A stretch of 64,000 bases of DNA, from assembly GCA_965644315.1 (NCBI GenBank), contig CBFFRQ010000042.1, forward strand, positions 62,001 through 126,000, given 5' to 3'. The notes under the pieces are model-generated. The model made no database searches. It worked only from the letters and a program-made list of their open reading frames with translations, and was not told the DNA's origin. This document shows, piece by piece, positions 54,261 through 64,000 of the stretch (the stretch's first letter is position 1; the number at the start of each line of letters is the position of its first letter). A program made the position numbers and the translations under genes. The stretch comes from Caecitellus pseudoparvulus (Eukaryota > Bigyra: Bicosoecida).

Positions 54261-56063
54261 ATGGCGCACGGGTATGTTCCATCTCCAGGCACTGCCCCAT
54301 CCATGACCTTTGCTCGTGGCTTGATATCTCCCGCTTCAGGCGATGTGAGGCGGCAGTCCGTCTCACGTGTTGGGAGCAATTTATCGGAACTCAACGCGTC
54401 CCTTCGCCAAGCCTCCAGAAGACACGGCGGCTCCTACAGCAGCCATTTCACGCAGCCGTTGTCAGGGCGGGAGGGAAGCGTCAAAACCCCACAATCAAGG
54501 AGTGTGTCTGGTGCTCTTCCCCCTGTCAAGCCCGCACGGCCGCAGGGAGATGTTGACGCTCGCCTGGATGCTCTGGCCGCCTCCATGGCATCGTCCCCTT
54601 CACAGCAGGCGGCCACCTCCTCTGCGCCGGCGCAGGCGCCACCTCGCCATTTCCCACCTGCACCTAACCGCCCCCCATCTCGCCAGCGGGAAGCATTCGC
54701 GACCTCAGGCATGGGTGACGTGGAGCCACGCAGGGCGGCGTTTGCCGAGGTACCTGCCAGTGTGCCCTTGCCACGTGCCAACAGCCACCAAGGCACATCC
54801 AGTCGGCCAAGTAGCCGGGCAGGGGGAGGAAGGCCATTGTCTGCGCGCGGAACTGCCTTCCAGCGGGGCAGCGCGTCCCACCCGACGCCAGCCAGTGCGC
54901 CCAAGTCAGCGGGGCAGCACCGTGTGGCCTTCAGCGCCACAGCCGAGGTGGACGGCTTCACGTCAGCACCTATCACGTACAACATTCCCATCTTCGTCAC
55001 CCACAGCTCCAAGAAGCAGCGCTCCCATTCGGCTGTTGTGAGGAGCCAGCCTCGCCACGCCCCGCGCTCAGTGCGTCGGGGTACCAGTGCGCGGGCCAGC
55101 GGCCCTCCGCCACCTGCGCCTCCGGCGGCGAGCCAAGCACCCAAGGCAGTGCAGCAGCTGCTGGATGTAGACCGCGAAATGCTGCAGTGGGAGGCCTCCC
55201 TTGCCGCCCAGGCTGCCCCCAGCGGTGCACAGGGTGTCTCGTCTCCCGGGGCTGCCAGCGAGGGTGGGCAGGTACCGCCAATGAGCCCTATTACAGGTGC
55301 CCTGCGCGGCCAAGCGACAGAAGCTGCCGAGATGCACCAGTTTACAGTGCCTCCCCAGCCCCTGGCAAGGGTTTGGCAAGGGCGTGGCGGCGTCAGCCCC
55401 ACGTCCCAGGCATGGGACATGGCGCTACAGACCGGCGCCGAACGAGGTTTCCTGGCAGCGCCCCCGGTGCTGGCACCGCCTGCACAGCGCGTCGCTGAGC
55501 GTGACGATTCATGGGGCTCCTTTGTCTCTGGATCTGACTCTGAGGGGGCGGACGGCCGCCAGAGGTCTGCGACTCCCACACGGCGAGCAGACCGCCTGCC
55601 TCTGTTCCCCACGCCCTTGAAGGTGCCCCAGCCAGCTGTAGAACACACTCGGCGACGTGCCACAAGCGGCCATGCAAGACCCACCGGCAGCACAGCTGGC
55701 GGGGCTGCGCTGCCAACTGCTGCACGGCGGCGGGTCGTGTCTGCCGTGCCAGCCACGTATCGCAAGCCTGAAGGCAGCAACCTGACCGACGACTTCCTCG
55801 TCCTGTTTGCGCCAGTGACAGAGGAAGAGGGGGAGGCATCTCGCACGCCTGGCGCTGCGGCCTCGTCTCCTGGGGGCGAGGAGGCGTTCGAGCTGAGCGG
55901 GGTGATCGAGGACAACACGGGGGGCGTCCTGCATGGCATCGACACGTCATGGGGGGAGCCCTCCGGCGACTGCCAAGATGACGATGGAGTGGTTGAAGTG
56001 GTGTATGATGCAGCGGCACAGGCCCAGCTCGGTACCAGCCTTGTGCGTGGCCAGGGCTCCTGA
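54261..56063 (+). CDS. Unknown 600-residue Ser/Pro/Ala/Arg-rich protein
   Basis: Single exon starting MAHGYVPSPGTAPSMTFARG; an upstream ATG at 54150 is in frame but its leader overlaps the promoter region. Most of the sequence is low complexity and probably disordered. Conserved-looking islands are TAEVDGFTSAPITYNIPIFV (about residue 225-245), LLDVDREMLQWEASLAAQ, the RRADRLPLFPTPLKVPQP segment, and TYRKPEGSNLTDDFLVLFAP before an acidic tail. I recognise no domain. Divergent from the ABCA gene. Confidence 0.6.
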   Translation: MAHGYVPSPGTAPSMTFARGLISPASGDVRRQSVSRVGSNLSELNASLRQASRRHGGSYSSHFTQPLSGREGSVKTPQSRSVSGALPPVKPARPQGDVDARLDALAASMASSPSQQAATSSAPAQAPPRHFPPAPNRPPSRQREAFATSGMGDVEPRRAAFAEVPASVPLPRANSHQGTSSRPSSRAGGGRPLSARGTAFQRGSASHPTPASAPKSAGQHRVAFSATAEVDGFTSAPITYNIPIFVTHSSKKQRSHSAVVRSQPRHAPRSVRRGTSARASGPPPPAPPAASQAPKAVQQLLDVDREMLQWEASLAAQAAPSGAQGVSSPGAASEGGQVPPMSPITGALRGQATEAAEMHQFTVPPQPLARVWQGRGGVSPTSQAWDMALQTGAERGFLAAPPVLAPPAQRVAERDDSWGSFVSGSDSEGADGRQRSATPTRRADRLPLFPTPLKVPQPAVEHTRRRATSGHARPTGSTAGGAALPTAARRRVVSAVPATYRKPEGSNLTDDFLVLFAPVTEEEGEASRTPGAAASSPGGEEAFELSGVIEDNTGGVLHGIDTSWGEPSGDCQDDDGVVEVVYDAAAQAQLGTSLVRGQGS

Positions 56064-56204
56064 CCATCCTCCAGCCCAACTGCTGGCGACTGGGACACTT
56101 TCCAAGCCCTGGGAACACGACTAGCATGGGGCAACGGGTGGAGCTCCCACCGCTAAGTGTGAACAGTAATTCAGCCCCTGCTCTCGCCACCCTTGCTGCT
56201 GGCC

Positions 56205-56781
56205 ATGGCTTTGGCTTGTCTCGCAGCTCGGAGTGTGGTGCGGCAGGCTGTCAAAATCCGCACTGGCTTTGGCCTGGCCACGCGTGCGTGGCGTGCAGCG
56301 AGGTGAAGAAACACGCTGGCACGCCAAGTCTTGCTGCTGCCCTTCTCAGGATGCCAAAGCACTGTCCAAGTCGTGTTCATCACTCCCCAAGGCGAGCGTA
56401 TCAAAGCAACTGGGGAGAAGGGCTCGACTGTGCTGGAGGTGGCGCTGGATCATGGCGTGGACATCGAAGGCGCCTGTGGTGGCGAGTGTGCGTGCTCGAC
56501 GTGCCACGTGATCGTCCAAGACCAAGCCAAGTTCGATATGCTGCCGCCCATTGAGCTGGAGGAGGAGGACATGTTGGACTTGGCTGCTGAGCTGGAAGAC
56601 ACGTGAGCCTGGCGAAGTCGCAGCCAAGCCTGCCACTGCCGGGGCAAGCACCCGCTCCGCGCGCGCCCTGCACAGATCGAGACTGTGCTGCCAGATCGTG
56701 TTGAAGCCGGAGCTTGACGGCATGGAGCTGCGCCTGCCCTCCACTGTGCACAGCATGCTCGAAGATGAGTACAAGTCTTAG
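56205..56781 (+). CDS. Mitochondrial [2Fe-2S] ferredoxin (FDX2/Yah1/adrenodoxin type)
   Basis: Electron donor for mitochondrial iron-sulfur cluster assembly or related pathways. Exons 56205-56283, 56350-56602 and 56676-56781 (introns 66 and 73 bp), 145 residues. Exon 1 is a presequence (MALACLAARSVVRQAVKIRT). The fold begins VQVVFITPQGERIKATGEKG. Cluster ligands lie in ACGGECACSTCHV (C-x5-C-x2-C) with the fourth Cys in RLCCQIVLKPELDG. DMLDLAAELED and the CQIVLKPELDGMELRLP ending resemble FDX2/Yah1. Two extra cysteines neighbour ligands (CGGEC, CC). Donor gtgcgtg in exon 1 was chosen because the nearer gtgaag puts the frame out. Confidence 0.92.
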
Positions 56782-56823
56782 GCACCTCTCACAATGCATT
56801 TTTCACAGCAAGGGCAAACAGAG

Positions 56824-58270
56824 CTAGTCTGAAGAGGGCTGCCAGGAGGGGTTGGCTGCACGCCAGGCGAGGGCCTTGCGCAAGAATGCCACTGCTGCCT
56901 GCGACAGCTCCATGATGCGCATGGCATTGGCGGTTTGCACGAAGTGCAGGTTGGGCGCCAGCACGACGGCGAGAGCCTGTTCGCCCATGCGATTGAGGGG
57001 CTGGTTCTCAGCAACAGCCAGCAGCACGTCCACCAGCCACAGGAACAGGCCGCGCTGTGTGGGCGGGATGGCGTCTGCGTCCTCCAGCAGCCCCTGCACT
57101 GCGTCTGCGGAGCCCTTGCTCGCAGGCACGAGCTTGGCCTCCGGGAGGCAGTTTAGCAGCAGCTCCGGCTGCAGCTCCCTGAAGAAGAGCTTGATCAAGT
57201 TCGCAGCCACGTTGCAGTCCATCTGGGCCAAGGCTTGCGCGACGTCCCCCGTGTCGATGGCAGCGCGAGCGGCAGAGACCTTGGAGCCTTCCCCGGAGAT
57301 GCGAAAGATCCCCTCGCTCGTGAGCCCGCCGTGCTGTCGGACCTGCCCTGCCAAGAACAGCAGCACGTTCGGGATGCTGCCGTACCCTGCCAGGTGAGTG
57401 CAGGGCAGGTCAGCGAGCGGCACGGCAAACTGCTTGCTGTGCATCCAAGACGACGGAGCAGGGGGGGGCTGAAAGGGTGAAGTAGCGTCTTCATCCCCTG
57501 CGTCAGCTCCCCCCCCGCCGTGCTCGGCAGGTGAACCTTCCTGGGGGGCACCAGAAGCAGCACCCTCCGAAGCCGCTGGGCCAAGCACGCCAGACGCCGA
57601 TGCGCCCGAGGCGCTGGGCGCTGCGCTGGCGGCACGGCTGCCCTCAGCACCTCTGTCGCTATCAAGACCATCCTGTGCCGTCACTGCGTGCGAGCCTGCA
57701 CGCGGGCGCGTGTTTGGAGGGCTGGGCGTGCAGAGTGCGGTGTGGCAAGTCGCGCTGCGACGCGGGCCTCACCTTGGCCTGCACTGTCTGATCCTCGGGG
57801 AGACTTGGGGGGAATGTACCTGTTGATGATCAAGCTAATGCGATCAGCGGTGTTTGAGTCAGGGAAGAAGAAGCCGTAGGCCCCAGTGGCGTGCTTGTGG
57901 CGCTGAAGGGTGCAGAAGCGCTCCTTGTCGCTGCGGCGCCCCCAACGCCAGGAAGCCACAGACACGTTGTGCACGCCAAACAGCGAGCCGTCCTGAAAGT
58001 TCCCTTCCAACCGCATGGAATCCCCTGCTTTATTGATGTAGAACCTCAAGTCGCACCAGCTGGCAGAGCCCAGCGCAGACCAGCTGAGCGTGGATGGTGC
58101 ACCTGGCCGAAGGAAGGCAGCCGGCTGAGGTGTGCAGCAAGCCACGCGCTACCCCCCCCACAACGCGTCCACGCACCTGGAACAGTCCTCTTTTCACACT
58201 GGTGCACCACTGCATACACCCTCACCAGCATGGTGTAGTCTGGCAAGCTGGCGGCCGACTGGCCTGCCAT
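56824..58270 (-). CDS. RhoGAP-domain protein with unrecognised N-terminal domain
   Basis: GTPase-activating protein for Rho-family GTPases. Exons read 58270-58177, 58102-57773 and 57683-56824 (introns 74 and 89 bp, phase 1), 427 residues. The RhoGAP domain occupies about residues 230-420: VPLADLPCTHLAGYGSIPNV, the arginine-finger motif GLTSEGIFRISGEGSK, NVAANLIKLFFRELQPELL, and ALAVVLAPNL. The first 145 residues contain beta-rich sequence (VRVYAVVHQCEKRTVPG, LSWSALGSASWCDLRFYI, YGFFFPDSNTADRISLIINR) that I cannot assign; it is too divergent to call PH or C2. An Ala/Ser/Gly linker joins the two. An upstream exon cannot be excluded. Confidence 0.88.
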
Positions 58271-58471
58271 GGTGGCAAAGGGGTAAACCGCGACTGCTGC
58301 TACTCTGCCAGATGCCGGGGAAAGAGGTGCTTGGCGATGGTGGCGGCCACACACAGCCTTTCACATGGGCGGTGCAAGTCGTGAGTGGGTCGCAATTTGG
58401 GTGCATTGGTGCTCTGGCGCCCCAGGAGGGTGCCCAACTGAGCCGTCCACCCACTTGCAGAGAGCAGCACA

Positions 58472-60353
58472 TCACTTGCGCACAGTCTTGATGAGTTCCA
58501 CCTGGTCCACCAGTGCGCCGTTGGTGGCATTCAGGAACTTCCAGTGCAAGTGTGTCTCGTTGGACACGGTGAGGACCCCGTAGCCCCACTCTGAGCGCTT
58601 GATGACGTTCCAGTCGGCGGTCTTGTCACCGTAGTTCGTGACACCCTCGATGTTGCCACCGGCGCCAGACACCACGTATGCTGGTGCAGTGGGGTTGACG
58701 TATGTGCGCTGGGGCACGTTGTGCAGGGTGGGCCACTGGCGCTCATATGAGTGCACGTGTCCGCAGAAGTACCAGTCCACGCCGTACTTGTTGAAGAGGT
58801 CCTCGACAGCAGTCTGCAGGGCAGACGCCGAGCCCCCGGGCTTGCCATCGGACTGGTCATCAACGGAGTACACTGGGCGATGCCCAGCCACGAAGATCCA
58901 GGCAACTTCCCCTGCAGCGCGGGCGGCAGCAGCCTTCTTCAAGTCCGCCTCAAGCCACGTCATCTGGTCGCCAAAACCGCCGTTCTTGGGCATGAAGGGC
59001 AGGTAAGAGTCAGTGGGAGCACCGGGGTAGTCCGTCTCTGTGAGGGGAGGCGCCGGGCGAGAGGGGAGATCGTGGGGTCATCAGTCCGGGCGGCATGCGC
59101 GGCGAGGGGCTCACCGGTGTTGATGTTCACGAAGTGGACGTTCTTGTAGTTGAAGCTGTACCACATGTTCATCACCCCGCCGCTCTCAGCAGAGGGCATG
59201 CGGAAGCGCGTGTTGTATGCGGTGAAGTTGTGCAGCTTCTCAGCCAGGGAGTGGTCCAGCTGGCAGAAGCCGCTGTGGCACTCGGCTGCGGAAGGGGCGG
59301 GCGGCAGGCGTCACTGTACCCGCCCATGAAGGCAGTTGCTCGCCCTGCTCACCTTCGTGGTTGCCAGGCAGGGTCATGTATGCCTTTGTGGAGGCAATGC
59401 TCTGCATGCTCTGCATGTACGTGTTCCAGCGCTCCTCATACCCGAACTTGAGGGGGTCTGCGCGAAAAAGGTTGAGGATGTGCACTCCACACGCCAGCTC
59501 TTTAAATGGGGATGGTCCATACCTGCCAAGAAGGCGTCATCTGTAAAGGGAGGGGTGGTCAGACGGGGTGTGCTGCTCCTGTCGCGCTGGGGGATGGGGC
59601 GCGTGACCTACCAGCGTAAGAGATGTCGCCAACGTGCCAGATGAAGTCCTGATCATCCAGGTTCTTGTTCAGCAGAGCAATGGTGTCCTTGGAGTTGTCC
59701 ACACCCCTGTGCAGGCAGGGGCAGTGCGGATACCAAGGCTTGAAGTGCACTGCACCTGGATGCGTGGTGCATGTCACGGCGTGGCACGCACATCTGCGCG
59801 AGGAGGAGAGGGCGACGAAAGGTGGAGCATCAGGGGGCATGGCAGGACCAATTATTCCGCGGCAGCAGAGGCGTGTGACTGACATCTGCGATCGAGAAAG
59901 GGGCGGGGCCAGGTGCACAGTGGCGCACAGAACGTGAGCAGCCTGCCGAGCCGCACCTCCGTAAATTGCGACGCTCCAGGGGTCTGCCTTGGCCCCAATG
60001 GCAGGAGCTGCCACAAAGGATGCCTCAGCCGACCAGCCGCCAGCCTCATCGCCCGCAACGTAGTAGTACTTCTGCCCGGGCTCCAAGCCGGTGAAGGTAA
60101 CGTGGTGCGACACGGTGAAGCCGTAGGTTGCCTCACTGCCAGTGGCGGTGTGGGTGTACTGGCCAGGGGAGGTCCCGTACTTCACCGTGCTTGTGGCTGT
60201 GTTGCTGTCAGTCTGCCAGCTCACAGTCATGCCGTCTGAGCGCCCAGCAGCGTTGCCAGCGTAGGCGATGTGCACCTGACCAGGTGCGTTGGCGGCAGCT
60301 GACGCCACGGCCAAGATCGCCGCCGCGGCCAGCACGCTCATGAACGTCTTCAT
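58472..60353 (-). CDS. Secreted purple acid phosphatase (metallophosphoesterase)
   Basis: Fe/Zn- or Fe/Mn-dependent phosphomonoesterase. Exons read 60353-59957, a possible 16 nt exon 59793-59778, 59706-59612, an 18 nt microexon 59540-59523, 59457-59353, 59285-59115 and 59037-58472. Signal peptide MKTFMSVLAAAAILAVASA, then a fibronectin-like domain (GMTVSWQTDSNTATSTVKYG). Metal motifs: GDISYADD (made by splicing in the microexon), GNHE, VAGHRPVYS and GHVHSYER. The first motif, GDxG, should lie at the exon 1 end (WSVAIYG) and is not intact in any splice I can build; the 16 nt exon keeps frame and supplies the Asp but not the Gly. About 455 residues. Confidence 0.88.
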
Positions 60354-60750
60354 GGTTGAAGGGGTGTTGGGGGGTGGGGGACTGCGGGAAGCTTCCGCAA
60401 ACAGCCTCGGGTGGCAGGGGAATGTGATGTGGCACGCTGGAGACACTGCGCACAGTGCGCCCACGGCACAGGGCTCCGCAGCCCAAGCGCTGGAACAGGA
60501 ATACACGAGCCAAATCAAGAGTTCCTCAGATCATGGTGTGTTGTATGCACGGAAGCTCCTCTTCCACTGTCGCTGGCGTTCCCAGCGCAGCTGCTTTGCT
60601 GCTCAGCAGCTGAAGATCCGAGCGTTTCTGAACTTGCGACAGCCATCGCAGGGCTCACTGCTCAGTGCTTGTAGCTCACGTGACAGAGAAAAGCACAGAG
60701 CTTTCATAATAAAAGGGGGGATTAGCCAGCATCTTGACAAGCACCTTCAC
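60354..60750. other. Divergent intergenic region upstream of the phosphatase
   Basis: Open on the plus strand but without protein-like sequence. Presumed promoter of the purple acid phosphatase. No named motif. Confidence 0.35.
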
Positions 60751-61224
60751 ATGGCTGTGGGCTCTGCTGCTATCTCGTTTGGAGGCTCTGGGAGAAACGC
60801 TGCTGAAACGCAACATCTTTCCCCTGTCCGGTCTCCCGCACCAAGCCGAGCAGCAGTGCGTTGGTATGGAAAACTGCAGCAAACATCACGTGCACGCTGT
60901 GAGGCCAGCCGTGGTGGGCCAGTGCTCGGCCTCTCTCCGGGGTTTGCGTTCCCTTCGCTGCAGCCTTGCCACGCCCCTAAATCTGCACGGGACGCACGCA
61001 GCTCACGGCGAACGGCTGCAGCCCGCTCTGAGGCACCCACACAACTTCCCCGGCCATCTACGGCAGCTGGAAGGATGGCGAGGGCGGCCCAACCCTCGCA
61101 CCGCCCCGAGGGGGACGCGCTGCCTCCCGAGGAAGTGGCGTGGCGCCGGCGCATAGCAAAGCTGGACTTGTCGCCCCTGTCCGGCTTTGCGCCAGAACAG
61201 CTCTTTCCAGGCTCGACGGTGTGA
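60751..61224 (+). CDS. Hypothetical small protein, weakly supported
   Basis: 157 residues from MAVGSAAISFGGSG in an open frame. The C-terminal end, PPEEVAWRRRIAKLDLSPLS then GFAPEQLFPGSTV, reads like genuine protein and stops 3 bp from the convergent pyrophosphatase. The rest is Arg/Ser/Pro-rich and may be untranslated, so the true start could be the ATG at 61075 (MARAAQPSHRPEG) or an unplaced exon. A direct GAAACG pair lies at 60793-60809. No family recognised. Confidence 0.3.
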   Translation: MAVGSAAISFGGSGRNAAETQHLSPVRSPAPSRAAVRWYGKLQQTSRARCEASRGGPVLGLSPGFAFPSLQPCHAPKSARDARSSRRTAAARSEAPTQLPRPSTAAGRMARAAQPSHRPEGDALPPEEVAWRRRIAKLDLSPLSGFAPEQLFPGSTV

Positions 61225-61227
61225 ATT

Positions 61228-62903
61228 CTAACCCAGGACAGCTTGGCTACCCTGGCGCTCCACGAGGGCCTTCCACGAAGCGTGCGTCTCCTCGATAATC
61301 TTCACGGCGTACTCCTTCGACTGAGCAGCGCCGTCAAACCCGAACGCGTTGATGATGCCAGTGGAGCTCTTGTAGAACTTCAGCCAGTGCACAAACGCCT
61401 CGACTCTGGGGGGGGGGCGGGGGGGGGGCTCCTGTGCAGGGTGTGTGTGGCCTGCGGCAGGCACAGTGGCCGCGCACTCACAGTCCGGGGCACTGTGTCT
61501 TGACATCGTCAATGTCATGCAGCAACTCAGCCATGGGGTCTTCGACGTTGATAGTGATGACCTTCCAGTCCGTCTCGCCGCTGTCAATCATGGCCACAAT
61601 GCCCAGCACCTTCACCCGCACGATGGCCCCGGTAGACCACTGGCGCTGCGAGCACGGGAAGCGACACGAGGCGCCGTGAAGCGAGTTCTGACAGCGCGCC
61701 TAGCTTCAACGGGGGTGGAGGGGCGCTCACCTGACCAATGTCGATGACGTCCAGCGGGTCGTTGTCTCCAATGCAGCCGCCGCAGTCTGCCGACTTGTGG
61801 GCGGGGTCCTCCCAGGTCTGAGGGAAGCAGCCGTAGTTGAAGGCCATGTCGCCCCAGGCGTAGTCACGCAAGACACCATTCTTGGTGTCTTGCTTGATGG
61901 GGTTGAAGTCCTCCCCCGTCGCCACCTCGAACTTCGCGCGGGTCCACTTGGGGATCTCGCAGATGAAGTTGAGCGTGCCGTCCTCATTGTGCAGCGGCAC
62001 GTCGTGCCACGGCGAGATGGGCAGTTGCTTGCCAGTGGCATCCTCCCGCATGAAGAATACGCGGTAGTCCAGGGTGCCGGGTGTCCCTCGGGGCTGCACG
62101 GTGATGCGTGCGATGGAGACGGAGGGAACCTTGGCTTTCAGGAACTTGAAGCGAGCCATGTACGCCTTGCGGCGCTTGTCTCGCAGGTCTGCACTGCCGT
62201 CATCAACGTCATCGATGTAGATGGAGTGGAAGCCGTTCCAGAACCTCACGAAGTCCTGCGCAGGAGAGGCCAGCAGAAACTGCAGCTGGGCGGCTGACCC
62301 GGCAGCACGCCAAATGCGCCAGACGCACGTCAAAGGAGATGGTGTCGGTCACCTCACAGGCAGTGATGTCAGCCATGATGACTTTGGCTTCCTCCTCAGA
62401 CACTGGCTCCCCCAGGCGCTTGTGCAGATCCTGCGTAGCGACGTGGCGGCAGGGCAGCCGTGAGTTTTCCTTCCGAAACGCCAGACAGTCTGCGGTCGCC
62501 TCCGCACCACCAAGTTCGCCACCTCAATGTGCCCATCGCCGTTGGTATCGAAGAGGTCGAACAGCTTGCGCATGCCTGCCAGTTCGGCCTCGGAAATCAG
62601 CACCGTGCTGCCGTCAGGCAGGGTGCTGGACTGCGCCACCAACAGCGGGTTTTCCCCTGGCGCTGGGACGTCCTCGCTGTCCTCAGAAAAGGCCCGGAAG
62701 CGCGGGCGGACAGGCGTGGCCATCGCAGCGACAGTACGCTCCTTCTCCAACTCTTGCCGCAGGCGCATCACCTCAGCTTGCAAGTCTTCGACGGTCGTCG
62801 GCATTGGCGCATCCATCGCTGCGCCGCCGCCGCCGCCGATCTGGTCTGTGATGTGCCAGTCCGCGCTCTTGGCGAAGACACCGGAGGGGGACTCAGACGC
62901 CAT
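61228..62903 (-). CDS. EF-hand / soluble inorganic pyrophosphatase fusion (VSP-like)
   Basis: Hydrolyses pyrophosphate. Exons read 62903-62511, 62430-62329, 62255-61731, 61645-61482 and 61405-61228 (introns 73-85 bp), 453 residues. N-terminal part: short coiled coil ([19 protein letters not shown]), then an EF-hand loop [12 protein letters not shown] within [12 protein letters not shown], then a degenerate second hand ([13 protein letters not shown]). Catalytic part: family-I eukaryotic PPase with [23 protein letters not shown], the signature [11 protein letters not shown] and [11 protein letters not shown]. Both EF-hand and signature cross splice junctions cleanly. The EF-hand fused to PPase resembles trypanosomatid acidocalcisomal VSP; location there is inference. 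No signal peptide. Confidence 0.93.
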
Positions 62904-63344
62904 GCTTGCCAGGGTGCGATGCCGTCAGCGCCAGACAGACAACTACAAACTGGCTGAGGTGGGGTGGAGGCGGCCATGCAGGATTGAGGTGGCAGGAAAG
63001 TGCCTTGCGGGCTCTGCTGCACCCGCCTGACATGAGCCCTTAGCACCGGTCAGCCCTGGTGTGGCACATGTTTGTCCTTGAACCCCACCCACCTTCGCCG
63101 GGCTGCCCCTGGCCAGCTCGATAGGCTCGCGACGCTGGCACCAGCGATGCGGAGATTCACCTCTTACACTTGCAGCAGGGCGGGCTCCTCCCAGGCCTGC
63201 TGCCTCACCAACGGCAACCCACGGACAACACACAAACACCCCACTCCTCACAGTGGTGCCGTGTCCCTTCAACTGCCCACTGCAAGCTCGAGAGGACGAG
63301 AGCCAGCCAAGTTGCAGCACCGTTAGGTGCTCGCGTGGCCACCC
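62904..63344. other. Divergent intergenic region, pyrophosphatase / membrane protein
   Basis: Should carry both promoters. Short open frames only. No element recognised. Confidence 0.35.
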
Positions 63345-64000
63345 ATGGAGCGCAAGCGCTCCGGCCCTGCGCCTCAGCGGGCGCCATCTCGCGCAGCAGG
63401 CCTCACCCTTGCCCGCTCGCCGTCCAACTATGACTTGACGACAACTGGGGCTTACCTGGCCAATGCAGGCAGCAAGGTTGGCGCCGAGGACCTCGCGCAT
63501 GACCACCGCAGCGTGCACTTGGCGTCGTTGGCGCTGCAGTACTACCGGCTCGACAAGGAAGGCAACGCGAGCCCGCACGACATGCTGAACTTTGCCTTCA
63601 ACGTTCGCAATGCTGACCGGTTCAAGAACGCCCTGCGCGCCGCCACGGCTGTCTTCATCCTCGTCAACTTCGGCTTCGTGGCCTATGACATCGGCCGCTT
63701 TGGCACAGACAACTCGACGTTTCTGACAGTGCTGCTCATCCGGCTGGGTGGCATCTTGCCGGCTGCCATCGCCATCATGGCCCTCACTTTCACACAGTGG
63801 TACCGCACACACTCGTGGCTGCTCATCCCCTTCATCTTCGCTCTGGGAGCTCTCTCAGTGGCGTACTCCGTCGTCGGGGAGGATCCCGGTCCGTTCGCAC
63901 AGCGACACTGGCGTGAAACGCCGGACACCTTCTCACGCCAACCCCCCCCCTCCTTTCCCACAGGCTACGGGACCCTTGCCCTCCTGATCACGGTGACGTT
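63345..64000 (+). CDS. Multi-pass membrane protein, 3'-partial
   Basis: Starts MERKRSGPAPQRAPSRAAGL and runs off the window. Exon 1 is 63345-63888; a 75 bp stop-free, in-frame intron (63889-63963, donor gtccgt, acceptor cccacag) joins EDPG to YGTLALLITVT. A 110-residue cytosolic tail (HDHRSVHLASLALQYYRLDK, DMLNFAFNVRNADRFKNALR) leads to membrane segments ATAVFILVNFGFVAYDIGRF, FLTVLLIRLGGILPAAIAIM, SWLLIPFIFALGALSVAYSV and the start of a fourth. The layout resembles the N-terminal membrane half of protist adenylate/guanylate cyclases or sensor kinases, but nothing decisive is in view. Confidence 0.75.
   Translation, partial: MERKRSGPAPQRAPSRAAGLTLARSPSNYDLTTTGAYLANAGSKVGAEDLAHDHRSVHLASLALQYYRLDKEGNASPHDMLNFAFNVRNADRFKNALRAATAVFILVNFGFVAYDIGRFGTDNSTFLTVLLIRLGGILPAAIAIMALTFTQWYRTHSWLLIPFIFALGALSVAYSVVGEDPGPFAQRHWRETPDTFSRQPPPSFPTGYGTLALLITVT

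Noticed and set aside
56284-56333. Alternative ferredoxin exon 1 end at the gtgaag donor
   Set aside because: It would put exon 2 out of frame with the [2Fe-2S] domain; the upstream gtgcgtg keeps frame.
61400-61435. Poly-G/C tract as a possible structural element
   Set aside because: It is the pyrimidine tract before the acceptor of the last pyrophosphatase intron; similar, shorter C-runs precede many acceptors here.

Overview
The window is nuclear DNA from a GC-rich, gene-dense, flagellate-type protist. The evidence is spliceosomal GT-AG introns (mostly 61-125 bp) in about half the genes, nuclear-type machinery (U1-C, pinin, Ski2-type helicase, RNA polymerase I/III AC19), a RhoGAP, an ABCA transporter, an extended synaptotagmin, and several proteins with mitochondrial presequences. 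A heterotrophic flagellate such as a bicosoecid stramenopile would fit, but the sequence alone does not fix the lineage. I saw no virus, transposon, CRISPR array, rRNA or tRNA.

Layout. 1-7.3 kb: extended synaptotagmin (5' end outside the window), an RMDN-like TPR membrane protein, a SET-domain methyltransferase and an ER-type glucose-6-phosphate dehydrogenase, packed so tightly that the last two overlap at their 3' ends. 7.6-11.6 kb: two tail-to-tail copies of an AIFM3-like Rieske/FAD oxidoreductase; only one has a mitochondrial presequence. 11.8-16.2 kb: an unknown coiled-coil protein, BolA1, a bacterial-type adenylosuccinate lyase and mitochondrial ribosomal protein L27. 16.3-27.5 kb: a large unknown protein, a Ski2-type helicase and a possible ciliary protein. 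27.7-30.1 kb: a tandem pair of proteins of a family I do not recognise. 30.4-32.7 kb: pinin and a YbjQ/UPF0145 protein. 32.75-34.2 kb: the longest gene-free stretch. 34.2-39 kb: U1-C, AC19, an acidic nuclear protein and a four-helix membrane protein. 39-54 kb: a 2,760-residue LRR/coiled-coil protein and a full ABCA transporter. 54-64 kb: an unknown protein, mitochondrial [2Fe-2S] ferredoxin, a RhoGAP, a secreted purple acid phosphatase, an EF-hand/inorganic pyrophosphatase fusion, and the start of a multi-pass membrane protein.

Common threads. Iron-sulfur and mitochondrial functions recur (Rieske oxidoreductases, BolA1, ferredoxin, L27). Phosphate and pyrophosphate metabolism recurs at the right end. 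Splice donors often read GTGCGT rather than GTRAGT, and at least four introns are multiples of three without stops. A paired GAAAC/GTTTC element with about one helical turn between half-sites lies just upstream of four start codons and may be an undescribed promoter element.

Exon boundaries were worked out by hand from reading-frame continuity and GT/AG signals. Where a family alignment decided a boundary the entry says so. All product names come from recognising motifs, not from a database search.
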